Shown in pieces: positions 11,222 to 21,666 of a stretch of DNA of 64,000 bases. The stretch lies in contig NW_026946359.1 in the NCBI RefSeq assembly GCF_035222275.1, positions 2,604,001 to 2,668,000 of the forward strand, in the 5' to 3' direction. Origin of the DNA: Podospora bellae-mahoneyi. Its lineage: Eukaryota; Ascomycota; Sordariomycetes; Sordariales; Podosporaceae. The number at the start of each line of letters is the position of its first letter. Position 1 is the stretch's first letter. The position numbers and the translations under genes were made by a program. The notes under the pieces are model-generated. The model was not told the origin of the DNA, did not search any database, and saw only the letters and a list, made by a program, of their open reading frames with translations.

Positions 11222-12591
11222 GAAAAGGTGATTTTCTCTTTGGCATCACCCCTAAGCTCCTCCCCCTCCGCTTGCAGCCTTGTTGTGGGCATGAAGTGTT
11301 GTTTTTCACACCGAGGCTAGCTCGACCAGAAACCAAGGTTTAAAGGGAATTTTTTTTTTTTTTTTGCTTTCGTTTCATTTGCGTTTCAGCTCATTCTTCA
11401 AATTATTCTGCGTGTTTTTCTCTTTTAAACTACCCAAGTTTCATTCCTATCAATGCACAATATCATATCGTACGTCGTCATTCATCATCCCCTCACAGTT
11501 TTTTTATTGCGTTTGAGAAGTTTTTTTGTCGTGTACCATTAGGGAAGCACTCTCTTTCTTCTTTTTGGCTGGTTTCTCTCTACTACTAGTCGTCTTTTTG
11601 ATCTGGGTTTCTTAATTTGTCTCGAGGCGAAAATTGGCGAATAAGGGGTGGGGGGATTATTCAGGTGTGCAGTTGGAGGTTTAGTTTTGTGTGTTGTTTT
11701 TTTTTATCTCATCAAATATTACAAAATTGGCATTGTTAACATCATGTGCTGAGTGACTGGATTATGTTTGGGGTAGAAGTAGTTCATGACTTGTTGTTGG
11801 TTGTGAGGTTTATGATGTTGGGGACTGAATGCTTGGCTTTGACCCCCTCCTTTTTGGAAGTAAACAATTAACGTTAACCCCCCCGGCAACCTACCCACAG
11901 AATCGGGTTTGAATGAATGGGGCGGTATCATGTTTTTGCGTGCCACAGCAAAACCTCCTTCTCTACACTCACTGTTTCCTTATTTCGGCTCTTGATATAT
12001 CAGACGTAGATGTAGTGGTCCTTGAAATTCAGTACGTCCCGCTTTACATGAGAATAGGTAGGCAAGACCTGAGCGCGAGTGACAGTTCAGAGTGCAAATG
12101 TTGCTTCTGCCATAACGTTAACAAGGGTTTACACTACATGGTGGTGTCATGTCTGCACCCAAATTTTCCAATGACCTTTTATTGTACCTAACCGCGGCAG
12201 TTCACTTGGGTCGCATCTCTGGACAGGACCACACCTAGCCCTCTCTCGGCACTTGTCGCTATTGTGCTTGATGACTATATTCTTTCCATGTCAATAGAAG
12301 TGAGGGTACAAAACGATACATACATCAAGGTATTTGAGAAGCTCCCTCCGCTATGACTACATAACAAATACACAGTACACTTCTCACAATCCTGGCAAGT
12401 TCATCAGATGAGATGATTAACACGATGGCATCCTTCATAGCCCGAGGCACTCTTATCACACACTTTTATCCCACGTAGCAGAGCTACACATATATTCATT
12501 GCCCAGGGTATCTATCCCCCCAAGCAAACATTGTATATTCCATTTTTCATTACAACTTTTTGACCCTTTCTGTCACAAAAGTTAATGTAGT
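11222..12591. other. Intergenic region between convergent 3' ends
   Basis: This is the 3' flank of ARS2 and of CCT4. It is T-rich from 11340 to 11720, with a run of 16 T at 11350-11365. I see no gene here. Confidence 0.6.
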
Positions 12592-14392
12592 CTACCTGCT
12601 CAAGGCGATATCATCAATCCGCAAAATCATCTTCACCGTTTCCGCCGCCAACTCAATCGCGCTCGTGCTCACCAACAATGGCTGCAGCACATTCTCCTTT
12701 GAAATATCCGAGTTGACACCCCCGCTCTTGATACTGACACCAGCATTTTTCTCGCCCATCTCATGCTTGTGGCGCAGGGCAGTCACAACCTTGATGCTGT
12801 TCAACCCGGCGTTTTCCGCAAGAGTAGTGGGAATAACCTCCATAGCGTCGGCAAAGGCCTTCCAGCAGATGGCCTCGGTGCCGGTCAAGGCACGTGCTTG
12901 CTTGTTCAGCTGGGCGGCAATTTCAATTTCGGCGGCACCGCCACCGGCGATGAGAGCCTTCTTCTTGACGAGGCAGCGGACGACGCAGAGGGCATCGTGG
13001 AGGGAGCGCTCAGCCTCGTCGAGGATGAGAGCGTTGGCGCCGCGGACGACGACTGAGATGGTCTTGCCGGTGGACTTGCAGCCGGTGACCTTGACCATCT
13101 TGCTGCCAGAGGACTGAACCTCCTCAACAAGGTCAGCGGAGCCAAGCTTGTCCTCAGTGAAGCTGTCAATGTCGGCGATGGGCTTGCAGCCGGTGGACTT
13201 GCAGATGAACTCGACTTCGTCACGCTCAATGTCCTTGACGACGAGGATGCCGAGGCGCTGAAGGAAGTGGAGGGAGAGGTCGTTGACGGCGTCGCGGAGG
13301 ATAGACTTTTGAATGAAGAGAACGTTGCACTTGGCCTTCTTGATCTTCTTGACCATGTTGAGGAGGTACATGCGCTCCTCCTTGACGATCTTGTCCATTT
13401 GTCTGTAGTCGTTGACCTGGATGGTGTTTTCCATCTGTTGCAGTGATTAGCTAACGTAGTCCCAGGTAAGAAAGCATAGTCATAGAACATACATCAGGCT
13501 TAGGAGGGCTGAGCTGGAACTGAATAAGACCGATCTTGGCCTTCTCCATCCTTATGGGCCCTCCCGCGCTCTTGATCACTGGCTGTGTGAGAACCAAACC
13601 GTCCACCAACTCGCTGTCTTCTATCGTCCCGCCGACCTTCTTGATAATGCGAATATTCCTCAGGTCGACGTTATCTGCCGTCTTAAGGTCGATCGTCTTG
13701 GTAACAGCGTTGACGGCCATTGGGCCGAGGAGGTTGGAGTATTGGGACACAATCTTGGAGGACAGCGAGGTGTTGGCGGCTTGAAGGAGGGAGGAGGTGT
13801 CGGTAAGGGCGATAGGTTGTGACATCTCATGCAAGACCTTGACCGCGGCGGCGGCAGCTCTTTGGAAAGACTCTGAGATGACAGAGGGGTGGATGCCCTT
13901 GGCGAGAAGGCGGTCGGCGGCGCCCAACAAGCTGCCGCAGATAACGACGACTGAGGTGGTTCCGTCACCGGCTTCGACATCTTGGGCGTTGGAAAGTTGG
14001 ACAAGCATCTTGGCTGTGGGATGCATGACGGCCATGCTCTTCAACATTGTGCTGCCATCGTTGGTGATGATGGTCTCCCCTTTTCCGCTGCGGATCATCT
14101 TGTCCATGCCCCTTGGGCCCAGCGATGTCCGGACGGCATCGGCAAGAGCTACGAATAGTTAGACCTGGAAGACACCGACGTATAGTACTGTTGTATATAA
14201 TTAGAGGCATACCTCTGGCGGCGACGATGTTGGCGGAACGGACGGCCAACGGCTTCTCCTTGTCCTATGGCGGGGGTCAGCCAGAGCTCCAGCGCGACTC
14301 GACGGAGCCCTGCAAATAGGGGCTGGCAGTTGGGTACATACCCTGAAGGTGGCATTGCTGGGACCAGCGGCGGCTGGTGCTACGGCAGCCAT
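12592..14392 (-). CDS. cct4: Chaperonin CCT/TRiC subunit delta
   Basis: Four exons on the minus strand, 14342-14392, 14213-14264, 13493-14148 and 12592-13434, encode 533 residues. The product is the delta subunit of the cytosolic group II chaperonin that folds actin, tubulin and WD40 proteins. ATPase motifs are clear: NDGSTML and GDGTTSVVV in the equatorial domain and GGGAAEIE in the second equatorial half. The splices restore conserved text: [41 protein letters not shown], and [18 protein letters not shown] at the last junction. The first two coding exons are only 51 and 52 bases. Length is normal for the family. The gene is head-to-head with RPT1 across 598 bases. Confidence 0.96.
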
Positions 14393-14990
14393 TTTGTAGA
14401 TATGAAGGTTGGATCGAGGGGGGGTACTCGGTCGAGGGGGTCAAGGGTTGTGCAATTTGGCGGTGGTGGTGATGGCGGTGTTGCGATAACTTATTAGTAC
14501 CCCTCTGTTTGCTTGTAGGCAGCTCCTTCTCCCCAGGCTACGCTTCAAAGGTGGGACGGGAATTTTTCCTGTCGGGTGCTGGAGTTCTTCCCGCCGCCAG
14601 CAGCTTCCCCCACTGTTTCCTTCGGGGGAAGTGGCCCGGGCGTTCACACGGCAGCCGGGGACCACCCAGTCCCACTGCGCTAGCTGTAATGGGACTAGAC
14701 CCCTTTCAGCCTCGCAGCCGGGGGAGCTCTGGGCGGGCCCAAGGCAGCATGGATTACGGAACTGCTGCTTGGTGTTGCTTCCTCTGCGTTCGTTGAATCC
14801 ATGGCGACTTTCCCTCTCCCATCATCACCCAACCACCACACAACCACTTGATGACTATTCTGCACCGAGGAATCGCGCCTGGTCCCAAGTAATAAGCGAC
14901 TTCAACTAGTTTTGTCCGGTGCACTCTCTCCGATTTCCAAACACAACACATTCCAGAAATCCAGCAGCTTACCCATCGACAGCCGTCATC
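14393..14990. promoter_or_regulatory. Shared divergent promoter of CCT4 and RPT1
   Basis: 598 bases separate the two start codons, so both promoters and both leaders lie here. It is GC-rich next to cct4 (G-runs on the + strand at 14400-14460) and pyrimidine-rich next to rpt1. I looked for a GGTGGCAAA proteasome element and for a clear inverted GAA/TTC heat-shock array and found neither. Confidence 0.6.
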
Positions 14991-16526
14991 ATGGTACGCA
15001 TGTCCATTGACCCAGTCGTCGCTCGAGTTCCCACTCGTCGCCACCACCCGCTGCCAGCACTTTAGAAATGCTAACTTCTCTCTACTTTAGCCTTCTGCCA
15101 CAGGTGCCAACTGGGAAAAGTACCAAAAGAAATTCGGCGATGACGAGATAGAAGAGAAGAAGATCACGCCCCTCACCGATGAGTCCGTTGCCCTCGACCC
15201 ACCAACACCGATGCGCAACTTGAGCTAACATCCGCAAAGAGATATCCAGGTTCTCAAGACCTATGGCGCCGCGCCATATGGTTCCGCCATCAAGAAGCTA
15301 GAGCAGCAAATAAAGGAGAAGCAGCAGAGCGTGGATGACAAGATTGGTGTCAAGGTAGGCAGCGGTGCACTTGCGTCTAGCGAACCCAGAAACTTATACA
15401 TGTTGTCTCTATACAGGAATCAGATACCGGTCTCGCACCACCTCACCTTTGGGATATCGCCGCCGATCGTCAACGAATGTCCGAGGAGCAACCTCTTCAG
15501 GTAGCGAGATGCACCAAGATTATTCAGGACGACAAGGACGAGGCGAAGTCGAAATATGTCATCAACGTCAAGCAGATAGCAAAGTTTGTCGTGAATCTCG
15601 GCGAGCGCGTCAGTCCAACGGATATCGAAGAGGGAATGCGGGTTGGTGTCGACAGAAACAAGTACCAGATCCTTCTCCCACTGCCGCCCAAGATCGACGC
15701 CAGTGTCACCATGATGACGGTCGAAGAGAAGCCCGATGTTACATACGGCGATGTTGGTGGTTGCAAGGAGCAGGTGGAAAAGCTCCGCGAGGTTGTCGAG
15801 ATGCCCCTGCTTTCGCCCGAACGGTTCGGCAACTTGGGCATTGACCCCCCCAAGGGTGCCCTTCTTTACGGCCCTCCCGGTACCGGCAAGACCCTCTGCG
15901 CTCGTGCGGTAGCCAACCGAACAGACGCCACCTTCATCCGCGTGATTGGATCCGAGTTGGTTCAAAAGTACGTTGGTGAGGGTGCCAGGATGGTGCGTGA
16001 GCTGTTTGAGATGGCGCGGACGAAGAAGGCCTGCATTATCTTCTTTGACGAGATTGACGCCATTGGTGGTGCTCGTTTTGATGACGGTGCGGGCGGTGAC
16101 AATGAAGTCCAGAGAACCATGCTGGAGCTCATTACTCAACTGGACGGTTTCGACGCTAGAGGTAACATCAAAGTCATGTTTGCCACCAACAGACCTTCGA
16201 CTCTCGACCCTGCTCTTATGAGACCGGGTCGTATCGACCGCAAAATTGAGTTTGCTCTTCCCGATCTCGAGGGCCGGGCCAACATTCTGAGGATTCACGC
16301 CAAGAGCATGTCGGTGGAGAGGGACATCAGATGGGAACTCATCTCGCGGTTGTGCCCCAATGCTACGGGTGCTGAGCTGCGCAGCGTGTGCACGGAGGCG
16401 GGCATGTTTGCTATCCGCGCGAGGAGGAAGGTGGCGACCGAGAAGGACTTCTTGGATGCGGTGGACAAGGTGATCAAGGGTAACCACAAGTTTAACTCTA
16501 CTGCGGCTTATGCGCAGTATAACTAA
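14991..16526 (+). CDS. rpt1: 26S proteasome regulatory ATPase subunit 1 (S7)
   Basis: Four coding exons, 14991-14993, 15091-15182, 15240-15354 and 15417-16526, encode 439 residues. Rpt1 is one of six AAA ATPases of the 19S base that unfold substrates and open the 20S gate. Visible parts are the N-terminal coiled coil, the OB domain, the conserved [11 protein letters not shown] segment, Walker A GPPGTGKT, the pore loop KYVGEGAR, Walker B FFDEID with the [15 protein letters not shown] segment, and the AAA lid. The C-terminus YAQYN matches the Rpt1 type rather than a HbYX tail. The first coding exon is the ATG alone, followed by a 97-base intron. The second intron (15183-15239) has an unusual GTCCGT donor and an AAG acceptor, but it is the only splice that restores [12 protein letters not shown]. 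Divergent from cct4. Confidence 0.95.
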
Positions 16527-17445
16527 GGGGTTAAGAGGTTATTATGGGGAGCAGGGACGTTGTGTGTGTTTTCGGGTTGTGTATGACTAGAAAGGTTAAT
16601 AATTTACCTGAGAAAGTTGACTTAGAGTAGGGTGGGGGATGAAGTAGGAGTTGAAGACAATAAACAAGCGAAGATTATGAACATGTTTGAAGTCTAGTGG
16701 TGTATTCAAATGTGTGTGGGTATATGTTAGCTCCAATTTGTTGCCTGACATTTATACCTCTACGCTGATGTCGTGAAAACGCTAAACCCACACGCAATGC
16801 TTTCCTCCCGTTGCTATGCTCATCATGCGTTTCCCACCTCTTGACTATGTACAAAATCATATCAAGTGAAAAGAACTATGTATCATAATCTACCCTGACA
16901 TGCTACTGCTGCTGGTCCGCTTTGGGGGCAGGTTCCTTTGCTGCCCAAAAAAGTCTTCATTCCCCATCAAGCCTCCTCCTACACATGGACCGTTCGTTTC
17001 CCCTTGTTGTGTGGCTATTTTCCAGCCATTATTATGTACAATTTCCTCAACAATATGCCCTCCTCCCCGGACAGGGCCTGTTTGTCCTCCTGGGCTGGGA
17101 CCAACTTTGCGTGCTTCTATAAGCCTGATATTGGGATATTTGTCGCCGGAGGGGGTAGTGTCGTTTCTTGCCGTGTCCTCCAATGTCACCCAGTAAACAT
17201 TACAAAGGGAACATTTGTCCAGATACACGCTTCTCTACCACATCCACATCCTTGTTTTGGAAGGTGGTTTTTCGTCGTTCTGAGAGGTTGATCCTCCTCG
17301 TCGGTGGTGACAATCCAGCACTCGCCTCCTTCCTAGCCCCCATCCCTCATTAGGTACCGAACCAAACACCAGAATATATCCCCCTGCCAGAAACGCCCAA
17401 GATTCTTGCCTTTTATATTTCCTCCGATACCATATTTTCCCCCTT
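16527..17445. other. Intergenic region between convergent 3' ends
   Basis: The 3' flanks of rpt1 and of the Cys-rich gene. Open frames in 16890-17353 are low-complexity and in no recognisable family. Confidence 0.55.
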
Positions 17446-18267
17446 TCAACCCTCCACAAATGGTAAACACCCCAAACAAACCACATCCCCATCCTGGCCC
17501 CTTTCAACGCAACACCTGCTGCAGACCATCTTCCTGTGCCCAGCCCCACCCCCTTTTGTTGTCCAGCCTCCACTTTCTACTGGTGGTGGTGGTTGTTGCT
17601 CCTCAGCAGAATCAACATCAATCATTGTAAACGACGGCTCTGTCTGTAATGATAGTGGCGGTGGTGGTTGCTGGGACGGTGGACTCCAACCAAGACACTC
17701 CCTTATGCACACGTAGCACGTCCGCTGACCACATCCTTGACAATCGGCGAAGCTGTCCAGGTCGGATTTCTTGGTTGGTTTGCGGGAGCAGATGTGGCAG
17801 GGGGTTAGGAGGGAGGTTTTGCTGGCTAGGTTTGGTCGGGGTTTTGCTGAGAGTGTTTCCTCTTCTTCTTTTTGGTGGAATTTGCCGGTGATATCGTGTT
17901 GTCTTTTTGGGTCAAGTTCAATGTCGACTGAGGTCACTCGTTGGCGTTTGGAAGAAAGGGGGATCATTTTCCTGGTGGTGGTTGCCAGGGGGGATAGGTT
18001 GCTGCTGCTGCTGCTGCTGCCATGGTGGTAGTGGTGGTAGTTGTCTGGGTAGATGTTGTGGTGGTGGTGGGAGCTGTAGACAGCATGGTTAGTGGCAGCG
18101 GCGGCAGCGGTGGAGTTCGCGAGAAGACTCGCGTACAATGTGAATTGCTGGGTGCTGTTATCGCGATCGTCGTCTCGTCTCCGCTTCTTGCATGGGACAG
18201 AGGAGGGGGACGAGGTGTTGATGGTTTCTTGGGCGATGGACGGCATGTTGTTGTTCCCCTTGGCCAT
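17446..18267 (-). CDS. Cys-rich zinc-binding protein (RING/PHD/FYVE-like), unknown role
   Basis: Encodes 273 residues from the ATG at 18267; the frame is open a little further upstream (to 18333) but only with a non-ATG codon. The first 150 residues are low-complexity (Ser, His and Gln runs, with a basic CKKRRR patch near 26). The last 120 residues hold a cluster of CxxC pairs: CHIC near 157, CQGC near 176, CYVC with a further Cys four residues on near 184, CSRCC near 249 and CLGC near 264. The spacing suggests a cross-brace zinc fold of the RING, PHD or FYVE kind, with an insertion of proline- and glutamine-rich sequence in the middle. I recognise such proteins as conserved hypothetical zinc-finger proteins in Sordariomycetes but know no function. 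The coding strand is C-rich early and G-rich late. An out-of-frame upstream ATG overlaps the start. Confidence 0.7.
   Translation of the reverse strand: MAKGNNNMPSIAQETINTSSPSSVPCKKRRRDDDRDNSTQQFTLYASLLANSTAAAAATNHAVYSSHHHHNIYPDNYHHYHHGSSSSSSNLSPLATTTRKMIPLSSKRQRVTSVDIELDPKRQHDITGKFHQKEEEETLSAKPRPNLASKTSLLTPCHICSRKPTKKSDLDSFADCQGCGQRTCYVCIRECLGWSPPSQQPPPPLSLQTEPSFTMIDVDSAEEQQPPPPVESGGWTTKGGGAGHRKMVCSRCCVERGQDGDVVCLGCLPFVEG
18001..18020. repeat. Trinucleotide run (GCT)n
   Basis: A run of GCT/AGC inside the Cys-rich gene; on the minus strand it encodes a stretch of serines. Confidence 0.85.
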
Positions 18268-18346
18268 TAAGCAAGCTTGCTGTTGCTGGTGGAGGCGAAG
18301 GAGGTGTGGCGGCAGGGCGGCAGAAAATGGCAAATGGCAAGCTCAT
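18158..18346 (-). other. Overlapping upstream open reading frame
   Basis: A 62-codon frame starts at an ATG at 18346, 79 bases before the proposed start of the Cys-rich protein and in a different frame, and ends inside that gene at 18158. If the transcript includes it, it would compete with the main start. It could instead be part of an unrecognised first exon. No similarity was seen in its peptide. Confidence 0.35.
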
Positions 18347-19344
18347 TAAAGTCGGAATAATCTCATCGAAGAAAATGGAACAAGGAGCGAAGTTGAGTTG
18401 AATGGGGGTGGAAGAGTGGAGGCGAAGATGGTTCTAAGCTTCCAGGATCCGCCTTCCTCCGTCGGGTGCGCTGACGCTTTGCTGTGCAGATCCGATGGGA
18501 GTCGCGTAAAGTGCAAAGTGCGCTGCTGTGGTGAAATGGCATTTGTTGCTGGGCAGAATTTTGGTGGTCGATTTATTAATTGCTGCTAGGTGCTGGCCCT
18601 GGCTTGTTGTAGCGAGCAACCCCCCACCCACTCAGAGCCCGGATACATCGAGACACTTCACACAATGCCACAGTGACTTGGTACGGTAAAGAAAGGGGGA
18701 AGCTGGCGTTGAACAAGTCATTTCCCCCTTCAAAGAACCTCCCACCCAATGGATAGCTCCTGGCTGAGGTTTTCCTTATGCCAGGGCAAAAGCAGGGCCA
18801 CCCCAAAAACCTACGCATCTGACCTGCTAATCAATGATATTAGTGGACCCCGCCCGAGTTTGGATGACATGGTCGCTACAAGATGCACGACCCAAAAGAG
18901 TGCAGAGTGCCAAGCAACTTGGTTCTGATGCCTGATGGTAGGCATGGAATATCGAATGTCATTCACAAAGGCGACAGTTGAAAGCTTATCGAAAGCAGAC
19001 ACGTGTATAGGCGGTGGTAGATGGTTCCAGGAAGGAGCTATTGGGCTTGCCATTGCGTAGGGTGATCATTGATCGGGATGGCTCCTTTGATGGTGTTATC
19101 GAGCGATGCTGGTAGTCCACTGCACTTACGCCCATCACGTGGGGGCTAGGCTTAAACCAGCACCGCCCCACCCGGCCTGTCCTCCAACTTTCGAACTTCT
19201 CTCCCTCATCACTCCCGCGTCAACCCGTTCCCTTGGAGCCTCAACGCCTCGCAACAACTCACCGCGAATCCGCGAACCCATTGACGAAATCCACCCCCAT
19301 CGAGAGAAAACCCGTGTCGAGCATCAGTAAATCGACATCGAGAT
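18347..19344. other. Intergenic region, divergent promoters
   Basis: Promoters of the Cys-rich gene and of the p14 gene. The part 19150-19344 is C-rich and leader-like. Nothing else was recognised. Confidence 0.55.
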
Positions 19345-20038
19345 ATGAGTCGCGCCAACAAACTTGGCCCGGAGGTTAATCGGTGAGTCGAGAAGACGCA
19401 ACAAGTCCTGCAAGTTGCTGCACTGCTGTCTCGTTCTTTCAACAATCTCGCTGCCTTTCTGGTCGCCTTCTCCACCAGGCCCGACAACCAGTTCAACGGC
19501 CACCCATCTGGGGGTGACTGTCCACCATCACCACCATTTCCCATCATCGTTTCCACCATCAAAGATCATTTTTAGAGACATTGGCTAACCATAGTATCCA
19601 TGGCTAGAGCTTTGTTCGTCAAGAATCTAAGGTATGTATCTTCCACCAATCGAATGTGTCTTTATCGCCGTCGCAACCCCGACTAACCCCGGACTAGCTA
19701 CAACGTCACTCCTGAGGAGCTGTTCGATCTCTTCGGCAAGTACGGGCCCATTCGCCAGGTCCGCCAGGGCATTGCGAGCAACACCAAGGGCACCGCCTTC
19801 GTTGTCTACGAAGATGTTATGGATGCGAAGCAGGCCTGCGACAAACTGAACGGCTACAACTTTCAGAACCGTTATCTCGTTGGTATGTTTTGAAGGAGTG
19901 CTTATGCTTGTGACGGTCGTACTAACCAGTGACACAGTATTATACCACCAGCCCGACAAGATGGTCAGGTCAAAAGAGGATTTGGACATCCGCAAGGAGA
20001 ATCTCGAACGCCTCAAGCGGCAACATGGTATAGATTGA
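19345..20038 (+). CDS. Splicing factor 3b subunit p14 (SF3B6)
   Basis: Four exons, 19345-19382, 19608-19631, 19698-19882 and 19938-20038, encode 115 residues. p14/SF3B6 is the small RRM subunit of the U2 snRNP SF3b complex and lies next to the branch-site adenosine. The RRM has RNP2 as LFVKNLS and RNP1 as KGTAFVVYE, followed by the [13 protein letters not shown] segment and the basic C-terminal helix. Exon 1 ([12 protein letters not shown]) is required: it supplies the LxPEVNR lead-in found in the human protein. The ATG at 19600 has a continuous frame ([10 protein letters not shown]) but lies in the intron of this model. Exon 2 is only 24 bases. The first intron is 225 bases, the longest in this window. 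Confidence 0.93.
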
Positions 20039-21666
20039 CAGTTAGACGGGCCTGCGGACAGCTTTCAGAGTCGAAACCGACAGTCTGGAGGCCCGTCTTC
20101 TCCGACATCTCCCTCCTCCCCCAACAAGGCGGCTTCGGCGCCCAGGACGCCAACTTCAAAGACGCCGAGGTCAATCCTCAAGAGGGGCAGGCCCGATATC
20201 GCCATGCACGCACGAAAGATGCCGCACTTCGTGCGCAAGCTTCTTCCCACCGTTCCGGAGTGCGCCTAGCTTCGATATCATTACCCACCACATCATCACT
20301 TGTACGGCATAAGTGTACCAAAGGCTGCGTTCAACACTGCAACGTAGCCAGCAAGCAAACCCATCCTTGCTTTACCTGCCCTCTCAACTCTCTAAAAAAA
20401 CAGCAAACTTGCAACATTTACATCGGGGATTTCTTTAGGCGCGTTCCTTTTCCAGTCGGGTTGTGTGGCTGGGGGAATATGGGGAATGTTTTTGCCGATT
20501 CGGGGTGTTTGGTCTTCATAGGTTCTTTCGGCGCGAGCAAAGGTTATCAGGCGCAGATTTCAATGCCCTTCTTTTCATCTCAGGGGTTGCTGTTGTTGCT
20601 GATATCCATACTGAATCGGGGCGCAAATTGATCACCAGGACTCTGACATAGCGTTGGGCTACAGAGAGAATTGCGATGCTTTTCCAACAGTCGTTTTCGG
20701 TCTTTTGTTTTGTCTGTCATTTAACTGCTCATGTTTGATTTATTTTCTAAACGACACCATGTTGATATGATGCAAGTTAGCCTAGCTACGTGTGGATGTA
20801 TGTATGTATGTATGTTGTCTCGCCTCGCTTGCTCGCCTATAAATATGCATGGCATGTAGTACATGCAATATACGGTGCCGTACACACTGCTCATAGCATT
20901 CTACATAAGCACCTAAGGTACTGTAGATATCCGAATCCGGAGGCGGAGTCTCTAACTGGAAGTGGATTCAACTCGCTATCAGATTGTTTCCAGAACCGGG
21001 CCGAAGTTGACTTTTGCCGGCAGACAACAGCCAGCAGCCGGCACACTCCACACTGCCCAGCAATTCTGGAACCGCCATGAACGCCCAGCCGTGGTGGGGC
21101 CGTCAGTCTGGCGGGGGCTGTGGGGAACCTCTGCGACCGCTGAGAGAGTGCGAGCGATAGGGCCAACGGTGCCATGGCCAATGGGCAGCAGTGTCTCAAG
21201 TTGTGGCCTCGCATTGCCTCTCTGCTTTGCGCCGTCGTGCTGTGTTCCAGGAGAACCCAGGCAGTTACGTTTACAATACAACCGTGACTCCGACTCCGTC
21301 TTATAGTTTTGTTTCGTCGTTTTCCATCTCTTCTGTTCTTCTCCTCTCTTGAGTCTTTTAAAGCTACCTTGCAGTTTGCTGTCGTGATACCCCAACGCAC
21401 ACCGTCCACACAATCCACTGCATTACATCACTCCAGTCACAAGACGCGCACTAAACCACCACGAAGAACCGTCACCAGGCACCTACCAGAGAAGAATAAG
21501 CCACACAAATCCAAGAGCGATCATCTGATCGAGTCTAGCTGCTGTGTTGTTATTATCAAAACCTTTTTACCCCGGAAAATAGTCTCCGTTCTAATTCCCA
21601 ACCAACGCCAAACGCTTGGTGAGGTGGTCAGCTCTTAGCCCCGGACAGCATCTACACCAATCGTAA
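20039..21666. other. Intergenic region
   Basis: The 3' flank of p14 and the upstream region of the STIMATE-type gene. It holds a short (ATGT)5 run at 20796-20815 and a pyrimidine-rich leader-like zone at 21310-21660. The open frames on both strands at 20890-21418 have no recognisable family. Confidence 0.55.
20796..20815. repeat. Microsatellite (ATGT)5
   Basis: Five perfect ATGT units in intergenic DNA. Confidence 0.9.

Noticed and set aside
19600-19631. ATG at 19600 as the start of SF3b p14
   Set aside because: It gives [10 protein letters not shown] but loses the conserved PEVNR segment; the upstream exon with consensus splice sites fits the family better.
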